Positions 7,639 through 14,914 of a stretch of 22,616 nt of DNA are shown here, piece after piece. The DNA comes from JAAFHS01 sp031396505 (GTDB lineage Bacteria > Pseudomonadota > Alphaproteobacteria > Rhodobacterales > Rhodobacteraceae): positions 1-22,616 of the forward strand of contig JANNKX010000343.1 in NCBI GenBank assembly GCA_031396505.1. Reading direction: 5' to 3'. The notes beneath the pieces were generated by a model that saw nothing but the letters and a program-made list of their open reading frames with translations, searched no databases and was not told the origin of the DNA. Each line of letters opens with the position of its first letter. Position 1 is the stretch's first letter. The position numbers and the translations under genes are program-made.

Positions 7639-9057
7639 GTGCAGGCAGGCGCAGGGCGGTTTCTGAACACGCTGTCCGGGCGGTTCTTGCTGCTGACCGT
7701 GGCGTTCGTCATGCTGGCCGAGGTGTTGATCTTTGTGCCGTCGATTGCGCGGTTTCAGGTGGATTATCTGCAACTGCGGCTGGAAAAGGCGCAAATCGCG
7801 GCGCTGTCTGTACTGGCATCGGGCAATGACGTGATCATGCCGGAACTGGAACGCGAACTGCTTGCCAATGCCGAGGTGTTCAACGTGGTTTTGCGCCGGG
7901 ATGAGGTGCGCCAACTGGTGCTGTCATCGCCCATTCCGGATGAGATTGCCCAGACGATTGATCTGCGCGCAACGATGCCGTGGCCCCTGATCCGCGAGGC
8001 GTTCAGCATGCTGTTCACGCCGGAGAACCGGGTGATCCGGGTGATTGGAAATCCGGTACGCGAAGCCGGGTTGTTGATCGAAATCACGATGGATACCAAA
8101 CGCTTGCGCGATGCCATGCTGGATTATGGCATTCGCATTCTGCTGCTTTCGGCGCTGATATCGGTGGTGACGGCGTTCTTGTTGTTTCTGGCCGTGCGCC
8201 GCCTGCTGGTGCTGCCGATCCGCCATGTTGTGCGCCAGATCGATGCCTATGCCCAAGCGCCCGAAGATGCGCGCCGTCTGATTACACCGACGGCGACAGT
8301 GGTGGAACTGCGCACCGCAGAAGACGCGCTGCATTCATTGCAGACGCAGTTGACGGGGGCGTTGAAACAAAAGGAACGTCTCGCGCAACTGGGGGGGGCA
8401 GTGGCAAAAATCAGCCATGATCTGCGCAACATCCTGACGACGGCGCAATTGTTCGCGGACCGGATCGAAACCAGCACAGACCCCGCCGTGGCAAAATCGG
8501 CACCGAAACTGATCGGGTCAATCAGCCGGGCGGTATCACTGTGTGAAAGCACGCTGGCGTTTGGCAAGGCGGAAGAACGCGCGCCCGTGATGGCGCGGGT
8601 GCCGCTGCTGCATCTGGTGCAGGACGTGGTCGAGGGCGAAGGGATTGCGCCGGGTGGTCTGGTGAGCTGTCTGATCGATATCCCGCCTGCGCTGCAATTG
8701 CGCGCGGATGCAGAACAACTGTACCGCGTGTTGTCGAACCTGCTGCGCAACGCACGCCAGGCGATCGAGGCGACGGGAAAGCCGGGCACGATCGAGCTGT
8801 CGGCCACCGAGGATGAAACTGATTGGCTGATCCGGGTAGGTGATACCGGGCCGGGCCTGCCGCCGCGCGCGCGCGACCATCTTTTTACAGCCTTTCAGGG
8901 CGGCGTGCGCAAAGGTGGCACGGGTCTTGGCCTTGTGATTTCGGCGGAACTGGTGCGCGGGCATGGTGGTGCGCTGGAGCTTGCGCGCAGCGATCACGAC
9001 GGCACGGAATTCGTGATCCGGCTGCCCAAACAGATCAACCCATCTGATCAGGCGTGA
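7639..9057 (+). CDS. Sensor histidine kinase (HAMP-type, orphan in this window)
   Basis: This kinase of 472 aa has transmembrane helices at about 12-34 and 166-188 flanking a periplasmic sensor region of about 130 residues, then a HAMP-like linker. The H-box is KISHDLRNIL with phospho-acceptor His260, the N-box NLLRNARQAI (367-376), the G1 box DTGPGLP (402-408), the F-box HLFTAFQGG, and the G2 box GGTGLGL (426-432). No in-frame ATG precedes the first helix. A GTG at 7639 with GAGG at 7630-7633 (5-nt spacer) is the best start; a TTG at 7558 would add 27 residues without a clear ribosome site. No response regulator gene is adjacent, so the partner must be elsewhere. The periplasmic domain is not recognised, so the signal is unknown. 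Confidence 0.88.
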   Translation: MQAGAGRFLNTLSGRFLLLTVAFVMLAEVLIFVPSIARFQVDYLQLRLEKAQIAALSVLASGNDVIMPELERELLANAEVFNVVLRRDEVRQLVLSSPIPDEIAQTIDLRATMPWPLIREAFSMLFTPENRVIRVIGNPVREAGLLIEITMDTKRLRDAMLDYGIRILLLSALISVVTAFLLFLAVRRLLVLPIRHVVRQIDAYAQAPEDARRLITPTATVVELRTAEDALHSLQTQLTGALKQKERLAQLGGAVAKISHDLRNILTTAQLFADRIETSTDPAVAKSAPKLIGSISRAVSLCESTLAFGKAEERAPVMARVPLLHLVQDVVEGEGIAPGGLVSCLIDIPPALQLRADAEQLYRVLSNLLRNARQAIEATGKPGTIELSATEDETDWLIRVGDTGPGLPPRARDHLFTAFQGGVRKGGTGLGLVISAELVRGHGGALELARSDHDGTEFVIRLPKQINPSDQA

Positions 9058-9058
9058 T

Positions 9059-9079
9059 GCGTTTTGCGCTTGCAAACGC
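9059..9079 (+). terminator. Hairpin after the histidine kinase gene
   Basis: GCGTTTTGC (9059-9067) pairs with GCAAACGC (9072-9079) with one bulged T and a GCTT loop, immediately after the TGA stop. No T-run follows. It may separate kinase transcription from the tRNA gene. Confidence 0.45.
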
Positions 9080-9097
9080 GGCGATGGCAGACTAATT
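9070..9097 (+). promoter_or_regulatory. Possible promoter for tRNA-Arg
   Basis: TTGCAA (9070-9075), a 16-bp spacer and CTAATT (9092-9097) lie 11 bp before the mature tRNA 5' end. The position fits a tRNA promoter, but the -10 match is poor and the -35 overlaps the hairpin at 9059-9079. Confidence 0.33.
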
Positions 9098-9108
9098 GCC
9101 CCTGCAGT

Positions 9109-9185
9109 GGATCCATAGCTCAGCTGGATAGAGCATCAGACTACGAATCTGAGGGTCGGGCGTTCGAATCGCTCTGGGTCCACCA
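9109..9185 (+). tRNA. tRNA-Arg (anticodon ACG)
   Basis: A 77-nt cloverleaf can be drawn by hand. The acceptor stem is GGATCCA with TGGGTCC (one T-G wobble), the anticodon stem is TCAGA/TCTGA with loop CTACGAA, and the T arm is GGGCG-TTCGAAT-CGCTC. An encoded ACCA 3' end is present. The anticodon at 9143-9145 is ACG; after A34-to-inosine editing it would read CGU, CGC and CGA. The polysaccharide gene block begins about 330 bp downstream, and tRNA genes are common integration targets, but no duplicated 3' end was found. Confidence 0.96.
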
Positions 9186-9515
9186 TAAAATCAAATATTT
9201 AGACAAATGTGCCTAGACGCTTGGCCGCGAAACCGGATGGCCCGTTGACCTTTCGGGTATTTTCACACGACCCGGAGCAGAAGCCGGAAAATCATAGACC
9301 TTGTCGGTCCAAGGTTGGGGCAGGATGACTGCGTTTGCAGCTTTCTGCTATTCGTCATCATCAAGATGCAGGTCAGACCCTTGTCCGATTGATGGTCGCC
9401 TTGGAATTGACGCATAACCTATGGCGCGGGGTGAGTTGGCTTTTCCGTAAAGACCGCCTACGGTTTCCGGCACGATCATGACGACCTCGCCAACGGACTT
9501 TGAATTGGATTGCGC
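9186..9515. other. Intergenic region between tRNA-Arg and the CDP-sugar operon
   Basis: This 330-bp stretch has an AT-rich beginning (9186-9210), a weak inverted repeat CGGGT/ACCCG (9254-9258 and 9270-9274), and no convincing promoter for the downstream operon. On the minus strand a 43-codon ORF at 9479-9348 starts MIVPETVGGLYGKA and ends DLHLDDDE, with GAGG 6 nt before its ATG. It could be a small gene or a gene remnant, but nothing else supports it. Confidence 0.4.
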
Positions 9516-10283
9516 ATGAAAGCTGTCATACTCGCAGGGGGTCTCGGTACGCGCATCAGCGAGGAGTCGCACCTGCGACCGAAACCGATGATCGAAATCG
9601 GCGGGCGACCAATCCTGTGGCACATCATGAAGATGTACGGCGCGCATGGGATCAGTGATTTCGTGATCTGCTGCGGCTACAAGGGCTATGTCATCAAAGA
9701 GTATTTTGCGAACTATTTCCTGCACATGTCGGATGTGACATTTCATATGGGTGAAAACCGCATGGAGGTGCACCAGCGCAACGCGGAACCTTGGCGTGTG
9801 ACATTGGTGGATACTGGCGAAACGACGTTGACCGGCGGGCGGTTGAAGCGGGTGGCCGATTACATTGATGAGACCTTTTGCCTGACTTACGGTGATGGGG
9901 TTTCTGACGTCGACATCTCGGCGCTTGTGGCGCATCATCAAGCCCAAGGCACCGAAGCAACCGTTACGGCCATTCAGCCCGCGGGGCGCTTTGGTGCGTT
10001 GGAATTGGTTGGAGACAGGGTTACCGCGTTCGAAGAGAAACCGCAGGGCGATGGCCGCTGGATCAACGGCGGCTTTTTCGTGTGTGAACCGTCCGTCTTG
10101 CGCCGGATCGAAGGTGATCAGACCGGATGGGAGACGACGCCGCTGGAAGCATTGGCGCGCGAAGGGCAGCTTTCTGTGTACCGTCATCGCGGGTTCTGGG
10201 CCGCGATGGATACGATGCGCGACAAAACGCAGCTTGAGGCGATGTGGACAGAAGGCCGCGCCCCTTGGAAGCAATGGGTCTGA
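9516..10283 (+). CDS. rfbF: Glucose-1-phosphate cytidylyltransferase
   Basis: This 255-aa nucleotidyltransferase makes CDP-glucose and pyrophosphate from CTP and glucose-1-phosphate, the entry step to CDP-deoxy sugars. It has the N-terminal nucleotide-binding AGGLGTR (7-13), LRPKPMIEIGGRPILWHIMK (20-39) with Lys23, HMGENRMEVHQ (77-87), the metal-binding LTYGDGVSDVD (123-133), and near the C-terminus HRGFWAAMDTMRDK. These match RfbF rather than the thymidylyl or guanylyl enzymes, and length is as usual. The ATG at 9516 is chosen over an in-frame TTG two codons earlier; no strong ribosome site is visible. It is the first gene of a closely packed operon, three bases ahead of the dehydratase gene. 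Confidence 0.94.
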   Translation: MKAVILAGGLGTRISEESHLRPKPMIEIGGRPILWHIMKMYGAHGISDFVICCGYKGYVIKEYFANYFLHMSDVTFHMGENRMEVHQRNAEPWRVTLVDTGETTLTGGRLKRVADYIDETFCLTYGDGVSDVDISALVAHHQAQGTEATVTAIQPAGRFGALELVGDRVTAFEEKPQGDGRWINGGFFVCEPSVLRRIEGDQTGWETTPLEALAREGQLSVYRHRGFWAAMDTMRDKTQLEAMWTEGRAPWKQWV

Positions 10284-10286
10284 CAC

Positions 10287-11336
10287 ATGAACGTCTGGGC
10301 TGACAAAACCGTTCTCGTCACGGGGCATACGGGGTTCAAAGGGGCGTGGCTTTGCACATGGCTTTTGGCACGCGGTGCCAAGGTTCACGGTCTGGCCATG
10401 GTACCGGATACGGTGCCGGCACTTTTTGATCAGCTGGGACTTGCGACGCGCATGGGCCATGCCCTTGGCGATATTCGTGACGCCGATGTCGTCGCGCAGC
10501 GGGTGGCAGCAATTGCGCCAGATGTGATTTTTCATCTGGCAGCACAGCCGATCGTCAGGCGAAGCTACCGTGACCCTGTGGAAACATGGGGCACCAATGT
10601 CATGGGCACGGTCCATGTGCTGGAAAGCGTCCGGCACACCCAGACGCCTTGCGCCATCGTCGTTGTGACGACCGACAAGGTGTATGCCAATCGCGAATGG
10701 GAACATGCCTACCGCGAAACTGACCGGCTGGGCGGGCATGATCCGTATTCCGCGTCCAAAGCGGCGACTGAGCTGGTCGTCGATAGTTACCGGCGGTCAT
10801 TTTTTGCAGATGGTCCGGTGCGGCTGGCCACTGGCAGGGCGGGGAATGTGATCGGTGGCGGGGACTGGGCCGAAGACCGCATCATGCCAGATATGGTCCG
10901 CGCTTTGGCCGAAGGGCGGCCCGTTGCCGTGCGCAACCCTGCTGCGGTGCGGCCGTGGCAACATGTTCTGGACCCTTTGTCGGGCTATATGTTGCTGGCT
11001 GAAAAGTTGATGAATTCGGATGATCCGGTGTGGCAGGGCCCCTTCAACTTTGGCCCCGAGGCCGCAGATCAGCGCGGCGTCGCCAGTCTGGTTACCCAAG
11101 CGATACGGCATTGGCCCGGGCACTGGATCGATGCGAGCAGTCCAGGTGCCGTGCATGAGGCGGGACGTCTGGCGCTGACAATCGACAAGGCGCGCAACCT
11201 GCTGGGCTGGGCGCCGCGGTGGAGTTTTGATCGCGCCGTTGCCGAAACGGTTGGCTGGTACCGTGCTGTCGCGGAAGGGGCTTTTCCGCGCAGTCTGACG
11301 GAACAGCAGATTGCAGATTACGAGGACGCAGTATGA
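10287..11336 (+). CDS. rfbG: CDP-glucose 4,6-dehydratase
   Basis: This 349-aa protein of the extended short-chain dehydrogenase family converts CDP-D-glucose to CDP-4-keto-6-deoxy-D-glucose with bound NAD+. It shows the Rossmann motif TGHTGFKG at 12-19, the FHLAAQPIVRRSY segment (82-94), TTDKVY (128-133, in the place of the catalytic Ser/Thr strand), and the catalytic Tyr154-Lys158 pair (YSASK). AGNVIGGGDW and RPWQHVLDPLSGYM further on are typical of RfbG. Together with the preceding cytidylyltransferase it forms the standard two-step route to the CDP-deoxy sugar branch point. Its stop overlaps the next start (ATGA at 11333-11336). Confidence 0.94.
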   Translation: MNVWADKTVLVTGHTGFKGAWLCTWLLARGAKVHGLAMVPDTVPALFDQLGLATRMGHALGDIRDADVVAQRVAAIAPDVIFHLAAQPIVRRSYRDPVETWGTNVMGTVHVLESVRHTQTPCAIVVVTTDKVYANREWEHAYRETDRLGGHDPYSASKAATELVVDSYRRSFFADGPVRLATGRAGNVIGGGDWAEDRIMPDMVRALAEGRPVAVRNPAAVRPWQHVLDPLSGYMLLAEKLMNSDDPVWQGPFNFGPEAADQRGVASLVTQAIRHWPGHWIDASSPGAVHEAGRLALTIDKARNLLGWAPRWSFDRAVAETVGWYRAVAEGAFPRSLTEQQIADYEDAV

Positions 11337-11878
11337 TCTTCACCCCGCTGCAACTTGACGGTGCGTTTGCCATTGACCTTGACCTGCGCGAGGATACCCG
11401 CGGGTTCTTTGCAAGGTTGTTCTGTACGCGGGAATTCGCTGACCACGGCCTTGCCACGCGTTGGACGCAATGCAACACATCGTTCAGCACCGCAGCGGGC
11501 ACGCTGCGCGGTTTGCATTTTCAGCGCCCGCCAATGGCCGAGGCGAAGCTTGTGAAGTGTCTGCGCGGGGCGATCTTCGACGTGCTTGTTGACCTGCGCC
11601 TGAATTCGCCGACCTTCGGCTGCTGGGCTTCGCTGGAACTGTCGGCCGACAACCGCAGGATGGCTTACGTCCCGCCGGGCTTTGCGCATGGCTTTCAGAC
11701 GCTGGTGCGGGATACAGAGTTGCTGTACTTCCACTCACAGGACTATAGCCCTGCACATGAAGGCGGGGTGCGATATGATGACCCTGCATTAAACATAGGG
11801 TGGCCCTTGCCTGTTGCTGATCTTTCACCCCGTGATGCCGCCCATCCGGTTCTTGCGACGTTGGAGCCGATGGCATGA
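11333..11878 (+). CDS. RmlC-type NDP-4-keto-6-deoxyhexose epimerase
   Basis: This 181-aa cupin protein resembles dTDP-4-dehydrorhamnose 3,5-epimerase. The RmlC catalytic residues are all in place: His62 in LRGLHFQ, the partner Asp168 (LSPRD), Tyr132 and Tyr138 in LLYFHSQDYSP, plus Lys72 and Arg59 for substrate binding. Because it sits inside a CDP-glucose pathway, the likely substrate is CDP-4-keto-6-deoxyglucose or a methylated form; it may act at C3, C5 or both, which the sequence cannot tell. The rmlA, rmlB and rmlD genes are absent from the window, so a dTDP-rhamnose role is less likely. Overlaps of 4 nt with both neighbours indicate tight translational coupling. Confidence 0.9.
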   Translation: MIFTPLQLDGAFAIDLDLREDTRGFFARLFCTREFADHGLATRWTQCNTSFSTAAGTLRGLHFQRPPMAEAKLVKCLRGAIFDVLVDLRLNSPTFGCWASLELSADNRRMAYVPPGFAHGFQTLVRDTELLYFHSQDYSPAHEGGVRYDDPALNIGWPLPVADLSPRDAAHPVLATLEPMA

Positions 11879-13107
11879 CCACGCTGCGTTGCCGTGCATG
11901 CAATTCACCCCTGACGCAGACCTTCCTTGATCTGGGGTTTGCGCCGCCGTCCAACGCCTATCTGACCCCAGATGCACTGAACGCGCCCGAGGTGACATAT
12001 CCCTTGCGCCTGCGCGTGTGCAACCAATGCTGGCTGGTACAGACCGAGGATTTCGCAGCCGCAGATGCGCTGTTCGCGCCGGATTATGCCTATTTCTCAT
12101 CAACATCGCAGGGCTGGCTTGATCACGCGGCACGCTATGCGGCGGCGATCACGGACCGCCTGAACCTTGGCCCGCAAAGCCATGTGATCGAGGTTGCATC
12201 GAACGATGGTTACCTTTTAAAAAACTTCGTTGCCGCAGGCATTCCCTGCCTTGGGATTGAACCCACCGACAGCACCGCCGCCGTGGCCGAGGCGATGGGT
12301 ATTCCCGTCTTGCGTGAATTCTTCGGGGCACAGTTGGGCGCAAGACTGGCAGCGGGCGGACAGGCGGGCGATCTGATTTGCGGCAACAATGTCTATGCCC
12401 ATGTCCCCGATATCAACGATTTCACGGCGGGCCTTGCGGCGGCGTTGAAACCGCAGGGGGTCATCACGCTGGAATTTCCGCATCTGATGCGGCTGGTCGA
12501 ATTCTGCCAGTTCGACACGGTGTATCATGAGCATTTTTCGTATCTTTCGCTGGTGACGGTGCAGCGCATCTTTGCGCGTGCGGGCCTGCGTGTGTTTGAT
12601 GTGGAGGAGCTTGCAACCCATGGCGGCAGTCTGCGTGTTTACGGATGCCGTGATGGGGCGGGTCATGCCGACGAGCCGTCTGTCGCGGCTGTTCTGGCGC
12701 AAGAACGCATGCGCGGCATGGAGACTGCGGCCTACTACAGCGCGTTTCAGCCACGGGCGGATGCGGTGAAGGACGGGCTTTTGCGGTTTCTTCTGGAGGC
12801 AAAGGCGCAGGGAAAGACCGTGGCCGCTTACGGTGCGGCGGCAAAGGGCAACACGTTGCTGAACTATGCCGGGGTCAAGCCGGACCTTCTGCCCTTTGTC
12901 TGCGATGCCGCGCCGTCCAAGCAGGGCCGCTACCTGCCCGGCAGCCACATCCCGATCCATGCCCCCGAAAGGCTGACACAGAACCGGCCCGACTATATCG
13001 TGATCCTGCCATGGAACATCGCAGCCGAGGTCCGCGCGCAATTGGCCCCCCTCGCAGCGTTTGGAACGCAATTCGTGACGGCTGTGCCGGAATTGAGGGT
13101 GATATGA
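11875..13107 (+). CDS. NDP-sugar C-methyltransferase (TylC3/KijD1-like)
   Basis: This 410-aa three-part protein has an N-terminal zinc-binding domain with CRAC (6-9) and CNQC (49-52), a central SAM-dependent methyltransferase domain with VIEVASNDGYLL (104-115), and a C-terminal Rossmann-like domain with AAYGAAAKGNTLLNY (317-331). The motif VYHEHFSYLSL (216-226) holds the Tyr-His-Glu-His set that in TcaB9/KijD1-type enzymes deprotonates the carbon next to the 4-keto group. The family methylates C3 of 4-keto-deoxy sugar nucleotides, so it should add a methyl branch to the CDP-4-keto-6-deoxyhexose made upstream. Length and domain order match the family. A role as an O- or N-methyltransferase is less likely given the YHEH motif. 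Both gene ends overlap neighbours by 4 nt. Confidence 0.9.
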   Translation: MTTLRCRACNSPLTQTFLDLGFAPPSNAYLTPDALNAPEVTYPLRLRVCNQCWLVQTEDFAAADALFAPDYAYFSSTSQGWLDHAARYAAAITDRLNLGPQSHVIEVASNDGYLLKNFVAAGIPCLGIEPTDSTAAVAEAMGIPVLREFFGAQLGARLAAGGQAGDLICGNNVYAHVPDINDFTAGLAAALKPQGVITLEFPHLMRLVEFCQFDTVYHEHFSYLSLVTVQRIFARAGLRVFDVEELATHGGSLRVYGCRDGAGHADEPSVAAVLAQERMRGMETAAYYSAFQPRADAVKDGLLRFLLEAKAQGKTVAAYGAAAKGNTLLNYAGVKPDLLPFVCDAAPSKQGRYLPGSHIPIHAPERLTQNRPDYIVILPWNIAAEVRAQLAPLAAFGTQFVTAVPELRVI

Positions 13108-14213
13108 CGCGGATCGCATACACCAAACCGTCGATCACCGACCGGGAAGTGGATTACGCCACCGATGCGGCCCGCCACGGCTGGGGCGAACGATGCTACG
13201 AATACATTGGTAAATTCGAAGCCGCCTTTGCGGCCCATCTGGGCGTCAGTTACGCAATTGCCACATCAAGTTGCACCGGCGCGTTGCATATGGGGATGGC
13301 GGCGCTTGGCGTTGGTCGGGGCGATGAGGTGATCCTTGCCGATACCAACTGGATCGCGAGCGCGGCCCCGATCGTTCATCTGGGCGCAACCCCGGTATTC
13401 GTCGATATCGACCCCGAAAGCTGGTGCCTTGCGCCCCATTTGGTAGAGGCCGCCATCACACCGCGCACAAAGGCCATCCTTGCCGTGCATCTTTATGGCA
13501 ACCTGTGTGACCTTGACCGCCTGCAGGCGATTGCCGATGCACACGGCATTCCGTTGATCGAAGATGCTGCCGAGGCCATCGGATCGGTCTATCATGGGCA
13601 GCGGGCGGGGTCCGTCGGGCGTTTCGGGGCGTTCTCATTCCATGGAACAAAGACATTGACCACCGGTGAAGGCGGCATGTTCGTCACAAACGACGCATAC
13701 CTTTACGAAACGGTGCTCACCCTCTCGAACCACGGGCGCGCGCGCGGCCAGAAGAAACAGTTCTGGCCCGATATGGTCGGCTTCAAATACAAGATGTCAA
13801 ACATTCAGGCCGCAATCGGTTTGGCGCAGATCGAGCGTGTCGACGACCTGATCGCCCGCAAACGCGCGATCATGGCTGGCTACCGCGCACGTCTGGCGGG
13901 CTTGCAGTCCATCGCGCTGAACCCCGAGCTACCCGGCACACAGATCGGCGCATGGATGCCGACGGCAGTCTTTGCACCCGAGGCCGGGATCACGACCGAT
14001 GCGCTGATGGCGGCATTTGCCGCCCGTGACATCGACGCCCGCGTCTTTTTCCACCCGCTGTCCGATCTGCCGTTCCTGACACGGCAACGCGACAACGTTC
14101 ACGCCCGGTCCATAGCCGGTCGTGCGATCAATCTGCCCAGCTTCCATGATATGACGGAAATTGAATTGGATCGCGTGGCGCGGGTGTTGAGGGGCATTTC
14201 GCATGCCGCGTGA
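13104..14213 (+). CDS. DegT/DnrJ/EryC1 family PLP-dependent sugar aminotransferase
   Basis: This 369-aa aminotransferase resembles perosamine synthase-type enzymes. It has the ATSSCTGALHMGM phosphate-binding region (53-65), Asp154 in IEDAAEAIG that contacts the PLP pyridine nitrogen, and the Schiff-base Lys183 in FSFHGTKTLTTGEGG. The lysine rules out the 3-dehydrase (RfbH, E1) type, in which a His replaces it. It should transfer an amino group, usually from glutamate, to the 4-keto group (or a 3-keto group) of the CDP-linked sugar. The start ATG at 13104 overlaps the methyltransferase stop; an upstream in-frame ATG at 13011 lies inside that gene and would add non-family residues. The regiochemistry is inferred. 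Confidence 0.9.
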   Translation: MTRIAYTKPSITDREVDYATDAARHGWGERCYEYIGKFEAAFAAHLGVSYAIATSSCTGALHMGMAALGVGRGDEVILADTNWIASAAPIVHLGATPVFVDIDPESWCLAPHLVEAAITPRTKAILAVHLYGNLCDLDRLQAIADAHGIPLIEDAAEAIGSVYHGQRAGSVGRFGAFSFHGTKTLTTGEGGMFVTNDAYLYETVLTLSNHGRARGQKKQFWPDMVGFKYKMSNIQAAIGLAQIERVDDLIARKRAIMAGYRARLAGLQSIALNPELPGTQIGAWMPTAVFAPEAGITTDALMAAFAARDIDARVFFHPLSDLPFLTRQRDNVHARSIAGRAINLPSFHDMTEIELDRVARVLRGISHAA

Positions 14214-14862
14214 GCACCAACAAAGAGATTTTGTTCTTTGGGGAAGCAAAGGCCATGCGCTGGTGCTTGATGCAGCAATCAGGCTTTGGGGAGGCCGTGT
14301 TGTGGCACTGGTCGATAATGATCCTCGGGCGGTTTCCTGTTTGCCGGGCGTGCCACTGTTCTTTGCAGAGGACGGGCTGGACCGGGCCCTGAAAGGCCAT
14401 GACCGTAAAAAACTATTCGGACTTGTTGCGATCGGTGGTGCCAATGGCGCCGCACGGCGTGCAATCCACGCTCTTTTTACCATACGTGGCATCGAAATGG
14501 CGACACTCGTTCACCCCGGCGCATCCATCTGCGATACAGCGCGAATTGGTGCTGGTACGCAAATCCTCGCGAAGGCGGTCGTCGCAGCGCTTGCCCATGT
14601 TTCGGACGACTGCATCGTAAACCACGGCGCAATCGTTGATCACGAGACAACACTGGCAGCGGGTTGCCACATCGCGCCGGGCGCGATTTTGTGCGGCTGC
14701 GTAAACGCCGGGGAGGATGTCTTTGTGGGTGCTGGAGCAACCGTACTGCCGCGCCTCACGCTTGGCAGAGGTAGCGTTATCGGTGCTGGCGCGGTGGTGA
14801 CCAGGTCCGTCCAAGATTTCTGTAAAGTGTTGGGCAATCCAGCGAGGAACGTCGGCATATGA
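14203..14862 (+). CDS. NeuD/PglD-like sugar acyltransferase (left-handed beta-helix)
   Basis: This 219-aa protein has an N-terminal Rossmann-like domain (VLWGSKGHALVLDAAIRLWG at 11-30, then VVALVDNDP) and a hexapeptide-repeat beta-helix from about 105 to the end. IVNHGAIVDHE (138-148) contains the likely general base His147, followed by HIAPGAILCG, VFVGAGATVLP and SVIGAGAVVT repeats and the closing KVLGNPA. The family uses acetyl-CoA to acylate sugar amino or hydroxyl groups; PglD N-acetylates a 4-amino-4,6-dideoxy sugar nucleotide. Following an aminotransferase, N-acetylation of the new amino group is the most likely job. Its start overlaps the aminotransferase gene by 11 nt. O-acylation, or a longer acyl donor, cannot be excluded. 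Confidence 0.85.
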   Translation: MPREHQQRDFVLWGSKGHALVLDAAIRLWGGRVVALVDNDPRAVSCLPGVPLFFAEDGLDRALKGHDRKKLFGLVAIGGANGAARRAIHALFTIRGIEMATLVHPGASICDTARIGAGTQILAKAVVAALAHVSDDCIVNHGAIVDHETTLAAGCHIAPGAILCGCVNAGEDVFVGAGATVLPRLTLGRGSVIGAGAVVTRSVQDFCKVLGNPARNVGI

Positions 14863-14914
14863 CGCATGTCATATTGTGCCGCGGGAATTTTCATCGAAGC
14901 GCAGAGGCTTATAT

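Noticed and set aside
7353..7712. A 119-codon minus-strand frame across the gap between the oxidoreductase and kinase genes
   Set aside because: The part in the gap looks somewhat protein-like, but it runs through the perfect hairpin at 7471-7490 and into both flanking genes, with no ribosome site found.
9163..9185. tRNA 3' end as an attachment site with a second copy downstream
   Set aside because: No copy of the TTCGAATCGCTCTGGGTCC stretch was seen by eye near the far edge of the sugar block, and no integrase gene is present.
9348..10739. A 463-codon minus-strand open frame covering the rfbF region and part of rfbG
   Set aside because: It is antisense to two clearly identified enzymes, has no family-like motifs over the overlap, and such frames are common opposite GC-rich genes. 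Only its last 43 codons lie in free DNA and are noted separately.
12217..13119. A 300-codon minus-strand open frame opposite the C-methyltransferase
   Set aside because: It lies wholly within the methyltransferase gene and shows no recognisable domain; it mirrors the codon bias of the true gene.
13104..14213. The DegT protein as an RfbH-type 3-dehydrase
   Set aside because: RfbH has His where PLP-binding Lys sits; this protein has Lys183, so it is a normal aminotransferase.
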